NCBI RefSeq assembly: GCF_007197645.1
Contig: NZ_VKGK01000042.1
Coordinates: 1 to 44,944, forward strand
Reading direction: 5' to 3'
DNA: 44,944 nt
DNA from: Shewanella hanedai
GTDB taxonomy: Bacteria > Pseudomonadota > Gammaproteobacteria > Enterobacterales > Shewanellaceae
The notes below the pieces were generated by a model. That model was not told the DNA's origin, ran no database searches, and was given only the letters and a program-made list of their open reading frames with translations. The position numbers were made by a program, and so were the translations under genes. The stretch's first letter is position 1, and each line of letters begins with the position of its first letter. Shown here piece after piece: positions 1 to 7,843 of this stretch.

Positions 1-145
1 AAAACCAAATTTCGTTACATTGTCTGGCTCGCTACTTTATTCAGAGCCATAGGGTCATCTGGTGATACAGATGGTTCACTCAAAGCGGTGAACAGCGCTT
101 CATACGACTTCACGTCGCACGGGCATTTCCGTGTTAGTGGCTTAC

Positions 146-361
146 TCAGAAAGTCAAAATCGAAGAGATAAATAAACGGGTGTAGATGCGGCTGCGAGTT
201 TCGGTTTCAGGGCGAAGTTTCACCCTGTGAAACTCTTTGAGCGAGAGGTAAGGATACCGAACTGGCAGTTTCACAGGGATGTTATTGGAAACTGTAAAGC
301 GGCCACGGACGGCTTCACAGCGTCTCGCAGAAGTATCTGCACTTAAGCCTGCGGCAGGCAA
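146..361 (-). other. Short ORF, doubtful; possibly part of a dispersed repeat
   Basis: A 71-codon open frame rich in Arg and Thr, with no signal peptide, membrane segment or motif that I can place. I have an unverified impression that near-identical short proteins recur in Shewanella and Vibrio genomes, which would make this a repeat-borne frame, not a gene. The flanking bases 1-145 hold no supported gene; there is a small hairpin (CATCTG/CAGATG) near 57-74. No convincing ribosome binding site decides the start. Confidence 0.2.
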
Positions 362-443
362 TAAATAACAATTAAGCGGAAATTTATAAACATACTTCCC
401 AATGCCAATTCAGCCTAAAAAGCAAAATAAGAAAATGTAACTA

Positions 444-487
444 GCCTTCATTCGAAGGCAAACCAGCTTGATTGAACCAAGCTGGTT
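444..487 (-). terminator. Tandem hairpins downstream of the metalloprotease gene
   Basis: Two perfect stem-loops lie just past the stop of the minus-strand protease gene: AACCAGCTTG/CAAGCTGGTT (461-470 with 478-487, 7-nt loop) and GCCTTC/GAAGGC (444-449 with 454-459, 4-nt loop). The position fits transcript termination; the T-tract is weak, so they could instead be 3'-end stabilising structures. Confidence 0.55.
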
Positions 488-509
488 ATTCTCTAAATGC
501 CAAAGTCCT

Positions 510-2336
510 CTATCGGCGGCGTCTTTCTACCTCATCTGGAATACCATTATCATTACGGTCTTTAGACTCACCATAACGGATATCCAGCAAGTCATCGGTA
601 CCGTTTTTATTCAAATCAGGAATTAGACCCTCAGTTTGAAAATAGATGCGTGTTTCCTGCGGGCCCATGACGTATTGACGACGACTCGGATCCCAATGTT
701 TCACATCAGGCTCGATAACAGTGGCAGTGATATACACACGGGTTGCTGGGAACAAACTCAGCGCTGTTCCTTCTTTACAGTAATTCACTTCAGGCGTGCC
801 AATTGCAGCATCCTTAACTACATCGGGTCGTTGAGGATCCGCTTCTATACAATCTGGCTCGTTTTCATAGATGAAATCGATATTTCTGCCTTTTGCCAGA
901 TTGGCAATTGGTACCACTAAAGGCTCTTCGGTAAGAATGATCTCTTTGCCACCTTCACTTTCCCATAAAATAGGCACGTTAGTCACTGGATTGATGCGTA
1001 CCCGTTCACCATTAGAGAGGAAGAACGGGGCTTCGTTGCGCATCATAGACTCAACGGCAGCGGTACGCGGCAATAATTGCACCTCAAGATCACGGATGAT
1101 GAAAGGACGATCGGGTTCGACATTAGACAGTGCGATCTCAAAGTTACCATTGACGATGTTTATGTCGCCCACATCGTAACTGGGGATTCTGGGTGCTAGC
1201 ACCATCAAGTTATTACTACTGTCAAACAACTGGGTATCGACAACAATGACATTTTCATTAAACGTCGCACCCAAATGGAATACGCTTCCAGGAGGCACTA
1301 CGCCATTAGCACCACCACTCCACGATTTTGGCGTTGAGTATGTGAGCTCAAATACATTGTAGCTTGTCCCTTGATACACTTGAGTACCGAGAATACCTGA
1401 CACATTTGGCGAATCCCAAGGTGCCATTGTCCAGAGATAAACCCAGTTCATGTTTAATGACGTCGCACTACTGAGTATCTTGATCTTCATCCCGTGAGCA
1501 GGCGCTCCATTGGGGTTTACAAAGTCCCAGTTGTGAAGGGTTTCAGAATTCAGGCCGACATTATGGCCAAGTATACTGTAGCTAGTGTCGCTGAAATGAC
1601 GATCTAGCACTCGTCCATTACAAGTAAGCCCAGTAGACCCAGTAGCCAGTAAATGTGAATTCGTGGGAGTTTCACCAGGAAGCGCTGCAGAGTTACCATG
1701 ACCGATACCATAGTTATGGCCAGCTTCATGACTGGCAGTACCGCCAATAGCATAACCCCAGCGCGCTAATGTTGAGCTTGCTCCAGACAACGCTGGACTA
1801 CAAGATGCTGCAAACGCTTGGGCAAACACCCTGCCGTGATCCTGAGCATCACTATCATTGATATCTACCGCAGAGGCGATACCAAATAAGCCCGCACTGT
1901 AACTGGAAATGTCAGAGCCTATTCCTAAAACTTGCCATCTAGGCTCCGTAAGGGTTGGCATTGAGGTCACAGGAAGCACATCAACACTGAATTCACAATA
2001 GTCGTTCACGACGACTTGAGTAATTTCATCTCGAAGTTGAGCTGTGGTTCCAATGCTGCCATCAAGATCGCTAACATTAAAAGGCTGGGCTGGTGTCACA
2101 CCAAAACCCGGTTGAAAATTAGGAAATAAGGGATCGACTACTGCGGGGTAGTATAGATACAAATTACTATTTTTAGGGCTACTCACCGCAGCCGAAGGGC
2201 AATCAGTGGCAAAGGCATATGATGAACCAAACAGCAGAGTCAACGACAGGGCAAGCTTGCTGCCAGTCATTGTTAATCTAGACACTTTTCGTTGACGATG
2301 TTCCCTAACTTGTCGAGTAAACAATTTAATCTTCAT
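510..2336 (-). CDS. Secreted metzincin-type zinc metalloprotease with C-terminal calcium-type repeats
   Basis: Predicted 608-residue exported protein. The ATG at 2336 is chosen over the one at 2360 because AGAAGGA sits 9 nt upstream of it. A long N-region with many basic residues leads into a hydrophobic stretch and a signal peptidase site after AFA (about residue 43). HEAGHNYGIGH at residues 203-213 is an exact HExxHxxGxxH zinc site, so the three His and the Glu needed for catalysis are present. Metzincins carry a Met-turn after this site; the best candidate here reads YSILG, with Leu where Met is expected. The last 35 residues hold Asp/Asn-rich DxNxNGxxD-like repeats typical of thrombospondin type 3 or dockerin-like calcium loops, ending in a basic tail. 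The middle (about 250-570) is unassigned. Probable role: degrading extracellular or surface protein. It stands alone, with hairpins downstream. The peptidase family beyond metzincin is not settled. Confidence 0.75.
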   Translation of the reverse strand: MKIKLFTRQVREHRQRKVSRLTMTGSKLALSLTLLFGSSYAFATDCPSAAVSSPKNSNLYLYYPAVVDPLFPNFQPGFGVTPAQPFNVSDLDGSIGTTAQLRDEITQVVVNDYCEFSVDVLPVTSMPTLTEPRWQVLGIGSDISSYSAGLFGIASAVDINDSDAQDHGRVFAQAFAASCSPALSGASSTLARWGYAIGGTASHEAGHNYGIGHGNSAALPGETPTNSHLLATGSTGLTCNGRVLDRHFSDTSYSILGHNVGLNSETLHNWDFVNPNGAPAHGMKIKILSSATSLNMNWVYLWTMAPWDSPNVSGILGTQVYQGTSYNVFELTYSTPKSWSGGANGVVPPGSVFHLGATFNENVIVVDTQLFDSSNNLMVLAPRIPSYDVGDINIVNGNFEIALSNVEPDRPFIIRDLEVQLLPRTAAVESMMRNEAPFFLSNGERVRINPVTNVPILWESEGGKEIILTEEPLVVPIANLAKGRNIDFIYENEPDCIEADPQRPDVVKDAAIGTPEVNYCKEGTALSLFPATRVYITATVIEPDVKHWDPSRRQYVMGPQETRIYFQTEGLIPDLNKNGTDDLLDIRYGESKDRNDNGIPDEVERRRR

Positions 2337-2449
2337 TGCAATAAATCCTTCTATAAACATTCATAATCATAAATTGATTGGCCAGTTTCCCTGTCATTGC
2401 TGTTTTGTATGGCGGCCTTTTTACCATCCAGCACTTGTTAGTGGTCTTA

Positions 2450-2711
2450 ACCAATCAGTATAAGAAGTTGATCTACTCAGAGTGTTTTTTGGCAAACTAA
2501 TTCAAGGCGAATGGATGACATAATGGTTGTTCCCTTATGAGTTCATTCAACGCAGAAGTAGGCAGCCAAAAACACTCCTTACAGGCGAGTTTTAGCGGTT
2601 CTGATGCTGTGTTAACGAGCTAAACCGTAGAATAACTATGCTCTTCACTCGTTGCCTTGCCTCAGTACCGCTAAACTCTCGCTGAGCGATCAAATCTTTA
2701 TACTGATTGGT
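2450..2711. repeat. MITE-like non-coding inverted-repeat element
   Basis: The two ends start with the same 14 bases, ACCAATCAGTATAA, in opposite orientation, and the similarity goes on for about 30 bp (a shared TTGATC and CTCAG). Inside are two further hairpins: GAGTGTTTTTTGGC (2480-2493) against GCCAAAAACACTC (2565-2577), and GCGAGTTTTAGCGGT (2585-2599) against ACCGCTAAACTCTCGC (2667-2682). There is no ORF inside. Size (262 bp), terminal inverted repeats and lack of coding fit a miniature inverted-repeat transposable element. No clear target duplication was found. The rest of the 2337-2937 gap shows nothing I can name. Confidence 0.7.
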
Positions 2712-2937
2712 ATTGTTAGACTATGCAGGTGGAATGTTCAGAGCAATTTATGGCTGTGGTAATACAGGGGGATTTAGGGAAAAATCGGGCAAAGAAGGAG
2801 ATGTAAATAATAAAAACAGAGAGATAAGGAAACTCACTGACCTTGAGTATTAGGCAGAAAATCAGGTCGATAACGCCAGCCCAATCTCCATTCATTGAAA
2901 CTAAAAAGAGCTTCCGTAGAGAAGGCGAACCCGCTAT

Positions 2938-3336
2938 TTATGATTCAAGAATAACGGTGGCGGTGGCGTAGTGTTTCTCATCGGCGATGGAGATATGACC
3001 TCGAACGCCACCAAGAAAAGCGAGTCTTTGTGCGGCTCCGTCGCTAAAACGGATTAACGGGGCGCCATTATCATCGTTGCTGATCTCGATATGTTGAAAC
3101 GAGACACCACGGCCAATACCTGTACCTAGGGCTTTGGCGGCAGCTTCCTTAGCTGCAAATCGTTTAGCAAGGTAGCGTCCGGGTTGAGACGAGGCGATAA
3201 AAATGGCCATTTCAAGTTCAGTGAGTACCCGCTTAGCTAAACGGCACTTAGCCAGATTATCCAGCTCCCCTGCTGCAGGAACCTTGTGTTCGATACGCTC
3301 AATCTCGACAATATCCGTCCCTAAACCAACAATCAT
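2938..3336 (-). CDS. acpS: Holo-[acyl-carrier-protein] synthase
   Basis: AcpS transfers the 4'-phosphopantetheine arm of coenzyme A to apo-acyl carrier protein, activating it for fatty acid synthesis. The 132-residue protein has the family's N-terminal GLGTDIVEI (Asp is a magnesium ligand), the central RYLAKRFAAKEA segment with the second metal-binding Glu, and the C-terminal HISIADE motif. Length is a few residues above the usual 126. It is the last gene of the minus-strand block and follows pdxJ by 62 bp, as in E. coli. That spacer holds a long palindrome (separate entry). Confidence 0.96.
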   Translation of the reverse strand: MIVGLGTDIVEIERIEHKVPAAGELDNLAKCRLAKRVLTELEMAIFIASSQPGRYLAKRFAAKEAAAKALGTGIGRGVSFQHIEISNDDNGAPLIRFSDGAAQRLAFLGGVRGHISIADEKHYATATVILES

Positions 3337-3363
3337 ATATGTCCTTAAAACAGAGAAGTGAAG

Positions 3364-3391
3364 AGTTCCTAGAACCTAGGTCCTAGGAACT
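3364..3391. repeat. 28-bp near-perfect palindrome between pdxJ and acpS
   Basis: AGTTCCTAG-A-ACCTAGGT-C-CTAGGAACT is self-complementary except for one pair (3373 with 3382), centred between 3377 and 3378. It also reads as a degenerate tandem of CCTAGGAAC-like units. There is no T-tract, so it is not a standard terminator; it could be an mRNA-processing hairpin or a small repeat. Confidence 0.6.
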
Positions 3392-3398
3392 TAAACAT

Positions 3399-4136
3399 CT
3401 ATTCGCCTCTGCGACCTTCGTCCATTAACTGCTTCATGTCTTTAACCGCAGTCGCTAAACCATCAATGGCAGCACGGGCGATGATGGCATGGCCAATATT
3501 AAGCTCATAAAGCTCTGGAATAGCAGCGATAGGCTTAACGTTGTGATAGTGAAGTCCATGGCCTGCATTAACCACTAGACCTTTAGAATGTGCGTAGGTT
3601 GCCATCTCGGTAATGCGCGCTAATTCATTAGCCTGATCAACATCATTGTCTGCATCAGCATAGCAACCAGTATGAATTTCAATCACGGGTGCACCAACGG
3701 CAACAGCAGCGTCAATCTGGGTTTTGTCAGCATCGATAAACAGTGAAACCTTAACCCCAACGTCAGTGAGACGTTGAACAGCCGCTTCAATCTTACCCAT
3801 CTGACCTGCTACATCTAAGCCACCTTCAGTGGTCAACTCTTCACGCTTCTCTGGCACGAGGCAGACATAAGTCGGTTTAACTTCACAGGCGATATCGAGC
3901 ATCTCATCGGTCACAGCCATCTCAAAGTTCATGCGCGTCTTTATCGTCTTAGCCAAGATATAGATATCTCTGTCGATAATGTGGCGTCTATCTTCGCGCA
4001 GGTGCACGGTAATACCTTCAGCGCCCGCATGCTCCGCAACCGCTGCCGCATGAACAGGATCCGGATACGAAGTCCCACGGGCCTGACGTAATGTCGCTAT
4101 GTGATCAATATTTACGCCTAGTAGAATACGGCTCAT
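3399..4136 (-). CDS. pdxJ: Pyridoxine 5'-phosphate synthase
   Basis: PdxJ condenses 3-amino-2-oxopropyl phosphate (1-amino-acetone 3-phosphate) with 1-deoxy-D-xylulose 5-phosphate to form pyridoxine 5'-phosphate, the last ring-closing step of the DXP-dependent vitamin B6 pathway. The 245-residue protein begins ILLGVNIDHIATLRQARGT, the family's N-terminal signature, followed by GITVHLREDRRHI, the phosphate/substrate-binding segment, and ends with the conserved NAGHGLHYHNV and NIGHAIIARA strands of the TIM barrel. Length is normal. It sits between recO and acpS in the conserved gammaproteobacterial order, supporting co-transcription. Confidence 0.97.
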   Translation of the reverse strand: MSRILLGVNIDHIATLRQARGTSYPDPVHAAAVAEHAGAEGITVHLREDRRHIIDRDIYILAKTIKTRMNFEMAVTDEMLDIACEVKPTYVCLVPEKREELTTEGGLDVAGQMGKIEAAVQRLTDVGVKVSLFIDADKTQIDAAVAVGAPVIEIHTGCYADADNDVDQANELARITEMATYAHSKGLVVNAGHGLHYHNVKPIAAIPELYELNIGHAIIARAAIDGLATAVKDMKQLMDEGRRGE

Positions 4137-4237
4137 GGAATTTCCTTAGATATAGAGTTATTTGCAGCTATTGTACAAATTTAGAGGTGAAATGCCAGCC
4201 TCTATAAGCACTAACTTATTAGATTTGATTCCATTGG

Positions 4238-4930
4238 TTATTTGGCGTGTTGAGATTTCGCTTTATGTTTGAATAAGGCTCGTGACTTAAGGGGCTTATC
4301 CCCTAAACAGGGCGCTAATAACAGACGCATTAAATGCTTGGCTTGCTTGAAGTGAGCAGCGTGCAGAGTGTGGCTCTCCAGTGACAGCAACATCTCACCG
4401 CTATAATGGGATGTTTTAGGCCCAAGCGCACTGACAAACCCCTGATCCGGCAACAGTCTGTAGTAATAATCTGGCTCTATGGCATCCTGAGAAATATCCA
4501 CACTGAGGGTTGGCATCAAGCCTATCTCTTTAAGTAGGCTCAACTCAAAATAGCGCAACTGGCTTTGACAAAAGCCCCCCGCCATGGCCATCAAGGTTTT
4601 ATGATAAACAAAAAACAACTGCTCAGCGCCATGATCAACACTAATGCAGCGCACCAGTAGTTCATTGAGATAAAAACCTGCAAAGCTCACTTCACCGCTA
4701 ATCGGGACAGCGGGGCTGCCCGCTTCTATCTGAATAAGATTCTTTAAACTTGTGCGACCTGATAGTTCAAAAATCAGTGGCTGAAAAGGCTGAAGGATAC
4801 TCTTAATCGAGGTTTTGCCACTGCCTAAGCGAGCAACACAATCCACACGACCTAAGCCGTCGATCAACATATTGACCAGTACGCTTGAGTCCGTAAAAGG
4901 ACGAGTATGAAGTACATATCCACGCAGCAT
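4238..4930 (-). CDS. recO: DNA repair protein RecO
   Basis: RecO works with RecR in the RecFOR pathway to load RecA onto SSB-coated gaps and to anneal strands. The 230-residue product has the N-terminal OB-fold opening GYVLHTRPFTDSSVLVNML, the usual start of enteric-type RecO, and a helical C-terminal part. There is no visible zinc-binding Cys cluster, as in many gammaproteobacterial RecO proteins. It lies between era and pdxJ in the canonical order. The 158-bp gap to era carries a terminator-like hairpin, so recO may get only part of the upstream transcription. Confidence 0.93.
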   Translation of the reverse strand: MLRGYVLHTRPFTDSSVLVNMLIDGLGRVDCVARLGSGKTSIKSILQPFQPLIFELSGRTSLKNLIQIEAGSPAVPISGEVSFAGFYLNELLVRCISVDHGAEQLFFVYHKTLMAMAGGFCQSQLRYFELSLLKEIGLMPTLSVDISQDAIEPDYYYRLLPDQGFVSALGPKTSHYSGEMLLSLESHTLHAAHFKQAKHLMRLLLAPCLGDKPLKSRALFKHKAKSQHAK

Positions 4931-5047
4931 TAAATTAGTTCCAAATCAGGCTCATCATATAACCATCTCATTTAACAGTGATCATCATTCAGAGCTCGAC
5001 TTATACTATTTATAATCTTATAGACTAAAACTCAGCGAAGCTGTCAC

Positions 5048-5090
5048 AATAAAGGAAGCAGCTTCACGAAGTGAACACGCTTCCTTTATT
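5048..5090 (-). terminator. Hairpin at the 3' end of era
   Basis: AATAAAGGAAGC (5048-5059) pairs perfectly with GCTTCCTTTATT (5079-5090), with an inner TTCAC/GTGAA stem. On the minus strand the right arm overlaps era's tandem TAATAA stops and the left arm ends in TTTATT. It is probably a partial terminator or attenuator between rnc-era and recO-pdxJ-acpS. Confidence 0.6.
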
Positions 5091-6078
5091 ACTCGTCGCC
5101 ATAACCTAAGCTACGCAATGCGCGCTCATCATCGGCCCAGCCAGACTTAACCTTAACCCACATCTCAAGGAAGACTTTATTATCAAACATGACTTCCATA
5201 TCTTTACGAGCAGCAGAACTGATCGTCTTGATACGTTCGCCTTTGTTGCCGATGACCATACGCTTTTGCGTTTCACGCTCAACCAACACTAATGCGTTTA
5301 TCTGATAAACACCGTTTTCCATCATCTTAAACTGCTCAATTTCAACAGTGCAATCATATGGAAGCTCGTCACCAAGAAAACGCATCAGTTTCTCACGCAC
5401 GATTTCAGAAGCCATAAACTTCTGCGAACGGTCAGTCACATAATCTTCAGGGAAGAAGTGGGCAGATTCTGGCACAGATGCCACTGACATCTCTAAGATA
5501 CGTTGCACGTTAGTGCCTTTGGTCGCTGAAATCGGTAAGATTTCATCAAAAGGAAACTTCTTCGATAACTCTTCAAGATATGGGAACAACAGCTCTTTAT
5601 CTTTGATGTTATCGACCTTGTTCACAGCAAGCACAGTCTTACGACCATCATCACGGCTCTGAAGCTTTCGCAGCACCATGTCATCATCAGGCGTCCAAGT
5701 CATGCCGTCGACAACAAAGATAACCAAACTCACTTCCGCTAATGAACTGGCCGCAGCACGGTTCATCAAACGGTTAATGGCACGCTTCTCTTCCATATGC
5801 AAACCTGGCGTGTCAATAAACACTACCTGACGTTCAGCATCCGTATGAATGCCCATGATGCGGTGACGAGTAGTCTGAGGCTTCTTTGAGGTAATACTGA
5901 TCTTCTGACCAAGCAGATTATTCAACAGTGTCGATTTACCTACGTTAGGGCGACCCACAATCGCAACCATGCCACAGTAAGTCACATCGTACTTAGCCGC
6001 TGATGATGGATTATTCATTTGTGCTAGTAGGTCGTCTAAATTAGGCTCGCTCTTACCACTGCTATCTTTCTTGCTCAT
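5089..6078 (-). CDS. era: GTPase Era
   Basis: Era is an essential GTPase that binds the 3' end of 16S rRNA and aids maturation of the 30S subunit. In the 329-residue product the P-loop GRPNVGKST lies at 42-50, DTPGLH is G3 and NKVD is G4. A C-terminal KH RNA-binding domain carries VIGNKGERIK. About 30 extra N-terminal residues precede the G domain compared with the usual ~300; they are polar and low in complexity. The ATG overlaps the rnc stop as ATGA, so translation of era is probably coupled to rnc. Confidence 0.97.
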   Translation of the reverse strand: MSKKDSSGKSEPNLDDLLAQMNNPSSAAKYDVTYCGMVAIVGRPNVGKSTLLNNLLGQKISITSKKPQTTRHRIMGIHTDAERQVVFIDTPGLHMEEKRAINRLMNRAAASSLAEVSLVIFVVDGMTWTPDDDMVLRKLQSRDDGRKTVLAVNKVDNIKDKELLFPYLEELSKKFPFDEILPISATKGTNVQRILEMSVASVPESAHFFPEDYVTDRSQKFMASEIVREKLMRFLGDELPYDCTVEIEQFKMMENGVYQINALVLVERETQKRMVIGNKGERIKTISSAARKDMEVMFDNKVFLEMWVKVKSGWADDERALRSLGYGDE

Positions 6079-6752
6079 CGTTTTATTAACTCCAAAGCCT
6101 GTGCAGCTGCAAGCTGCTCGGCTTTTCTTCGGGAACTCGCAATCCCAACAACGGGTTTACGCAATTCTTCAACATAACACTCAATCGTAAAGGTTTGCGC
6201 ATGCGCTTCCCCTCTAATGTCTGTCACTTTATAGACAGGGAGCGGTTTTTTGAAACCTTGTAGCAACTCTTGCAACAAGGTTTTTGGATCTTTTTGATTA
6301 ATCGGTTCAATGATCTCAAGACGCGTTTTGTACCATCCTAGCACTAAGCTACGGGTCACTTCTAAATCGGCATCAAGATAAACGGCACCAATAATTGCTT
6401 CAACTGCGTCGGCGATGATAGATTCACGACGGAACCCACCACTTTTTAGCTCACCAGGACCCAGTTTTAAATAATCACCTAGCTTAAACTCAAATCCTAT
6501 CTCAGCCAGCATCTTTCCGCACACTAACGTCGCTCTCATGCGACTAAGATCGCCCTCAGTCGCTTTAGGAAACTGATGAAATAGTGCATCTGAGATGATG
6601 ATCGACAAAATAGAGTCACCAAGGAACTCTAATCTTTCGTTGTGCTTACTCGCTGCGCTACGATGTGTCAGTGCATGATCAAGCAGAGCAAGTTCATTAA
6701 AGTCATAACCTAAGGTTCTACACAGTCTAGGTATGTTCTTAATCGGTTCCAT
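6075..6752 (-). CDS. rnc: Ribonuclease III
   Basis: RNase III cleaves double-stranded RNA, including the 30S rRNA precursor and many mRNAs. The 225-residue protein has the catalytic signature NERLEFLGDSIL at about 38-49 with the metal-binding Glu and Asp, a second acidic cluster (DAVEAIIGAVYLD), and a C-terminal double-stranded-RNA-binding domain ending AEQLAAAQALELI. Length matches E. coli (226). The start lies 1 nt after the lepB stop and the end overlaps era by 4 nt, so lepB-rnc-era look translationally coupled. In E. coli, rnc regulates its own operon by cleaving the leader; I did not identify such a site here. Confidence 0.97.
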   Translation of the reverse strand: MEPIKNIPRLCRTLGYDFNELALLDHALTHRSAASKHNERLEFLGDSILSIIISDALFHQFPKATEGDLSRMRATLVCGKMLAEIGFEFKLGDYLKLGPGELKSGGFRRESIIADAVEAIIGAVYLDADLEVTRSLVLGWYKTRLEIIEPINQKDPKTLLQELLQGFKKPLPVYKVTDIRGEAHAQTFTIECYVEELRKPVVGIASSRRKAEQLAAAQALELIKR

Positions 6753-6753
6753 C

Positions 6754-7671
6754 TTATGTAATACCGCCTACACGTTCAAAACGAACACCCGTTGGGATCC
6801 AAGTGGGTAAGAAATCAGCTTTAGTACGGTCAAACTCAAAGCTTATCCATATTGCAACTGCCTTCCCAACTAAGTTCTCTTCAGGCACAAATCCCCAGAA
6901 ACGACTGTCGGTACTGTTATCGCGATTATCACCCATCACGAAATATTGACCTTCAGGCACAATAAACTCTCCCACAGGTAGATTACCTTCGCGGAAGTAG
7001 TAATTAACTGGATCAGGGCGACTTGGGTCAATCAAAATATCATGACTGACATCACCCAACTTCTCGGTAAAGCGTAAAAGTGGTGTCCCATTATGGGTAA
7101 ACTCACCTTGATTCACTGATACACGAGGAACCTGCTTAAGCTCTGGGCACGTTTCTGCACCTTCAGCACAAGCCGGTTGGATAAAAAGCTGTTTATTACG
7201 ATAGACAATTCTATCGCCAGGCAAACCGACTACGCGCTTAATGTAATCAATTCTTGGATCAACTGGGTATTTAAACACAGTGACATCACCACGTTCAGGC
7301 TTACCGTTTTCAACTAACTGACTGCGCCAAACCGGATCTTTAAGGCCGTAGGTAAACTTCTCAACCAGAATAAAGTCACCCACCAACAAAGTTGGCATCA
7401 TAGAGCCCGATGGGATCTGAAATGGCTCATAGATAAATGAACGCAAAATAAGAACAAATGCAATCACCGGAAAGATGGAGCGCGAGGTTTCTACCAACGC
7501 AGGCTCACGGGTGATTTTCTCGGCTATTTCCTCACTGAGCCCAGCATCGGCAGCTTGGGCCATCGCAAGCTTCTCACGACGTTTAGGTGCAAGTAACAAT
7601 GCATCGGCCATCCAAATCAGGCCACTGCACAAGGTCACTAATACCAAAATGAGGGAAAAATAGGCTGCCAT
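6754..7671 (-). CDS. lepB: Signal peptidase I
   Basis: LepB removes signal peptides from Sec- and Tat-exported proteins at the outer face of the inner membrane. The 305-residue protein has two N-terminal membrane segments (about 4-22 and 64-80) and catalytic Ser90 in PSGSMMPTL. General-base Lys145 lies in YIKRVVGLPGD, giving the Ser/Lys pair numbering of E. coli. Late motifs such as GDNRDNSTDSR are present. It follows lepA after a 172-bp gap with a strong hairpin, and is immediately followed by rnc. Confidence 0.97.
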   Translation of the reverse strand: MAAYFSLILVLVTLCSGLIWMADALLLAPKRREKLAMAQAADAGLSEEIAEKITREPALVETSRSIFPVIAFVLILRSFIYEPFQIPSGSMMPTLLVGDFILVEKFTYGLKDPVWRSQLVENGKPERGDVTVFKYPVDPRIDYIKRVVGLPGDRIVYRNKQLFIQPACAEGAETCPELKQVPRVSVNQGEFTHNGTPLLRFTEKLGDVSHDILIDPSRPDPVNYYFREGNLPVGEFIVPEGQYFVMGDNRDNSTDSRFWGFVPEENLVGKAVAIWISFEFDRTKADFLPTWIPTGVRFERVGGIT

Positions 7672-7773
7672 AGATAATTAACTCCTGCCTTGATCATAAA
7701 ATTGAGTAATCACTAACTGAGTTAGTGAATCGGTACAACACTTATATTTATACTGTTATATAGCACTAACGAA

Positions 7774-7794
7774 AGCGCCGCAAACTGCGGCGCT
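7774..7794 (-). terminator. GC-rich hairpin between lepA and lepB
   Basis: AGCGCCGCA and TGCGGCGCT form a perfect 9-bp stem with a 3-nt loop. On the minus strand it is followed by TTTCGTTAG, a poor T-tract. It lies 50 bp past the lepA stop and probably attenuates transcription or protects the 3' end of lepA mRNA. Confidence 0.55.
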
Positions 7795-7843
7795 GTCTAT
7801 TAACAATTATTAACCATTAAAATTAAATCAATGATTGGTATCG

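Noticed and set aside
444..487. CRISPR-like repeats
   Set aside because: Only two different hairpins, no regular spacing and no cas genes nearby.
636..1179. Two overlapping plus-strand ORFs inside the metalloprotease gene
   Set aside because: They are antisense frames of a gene with a signal peptide and an intact zinc site, and show no motif or ribosome binding site.
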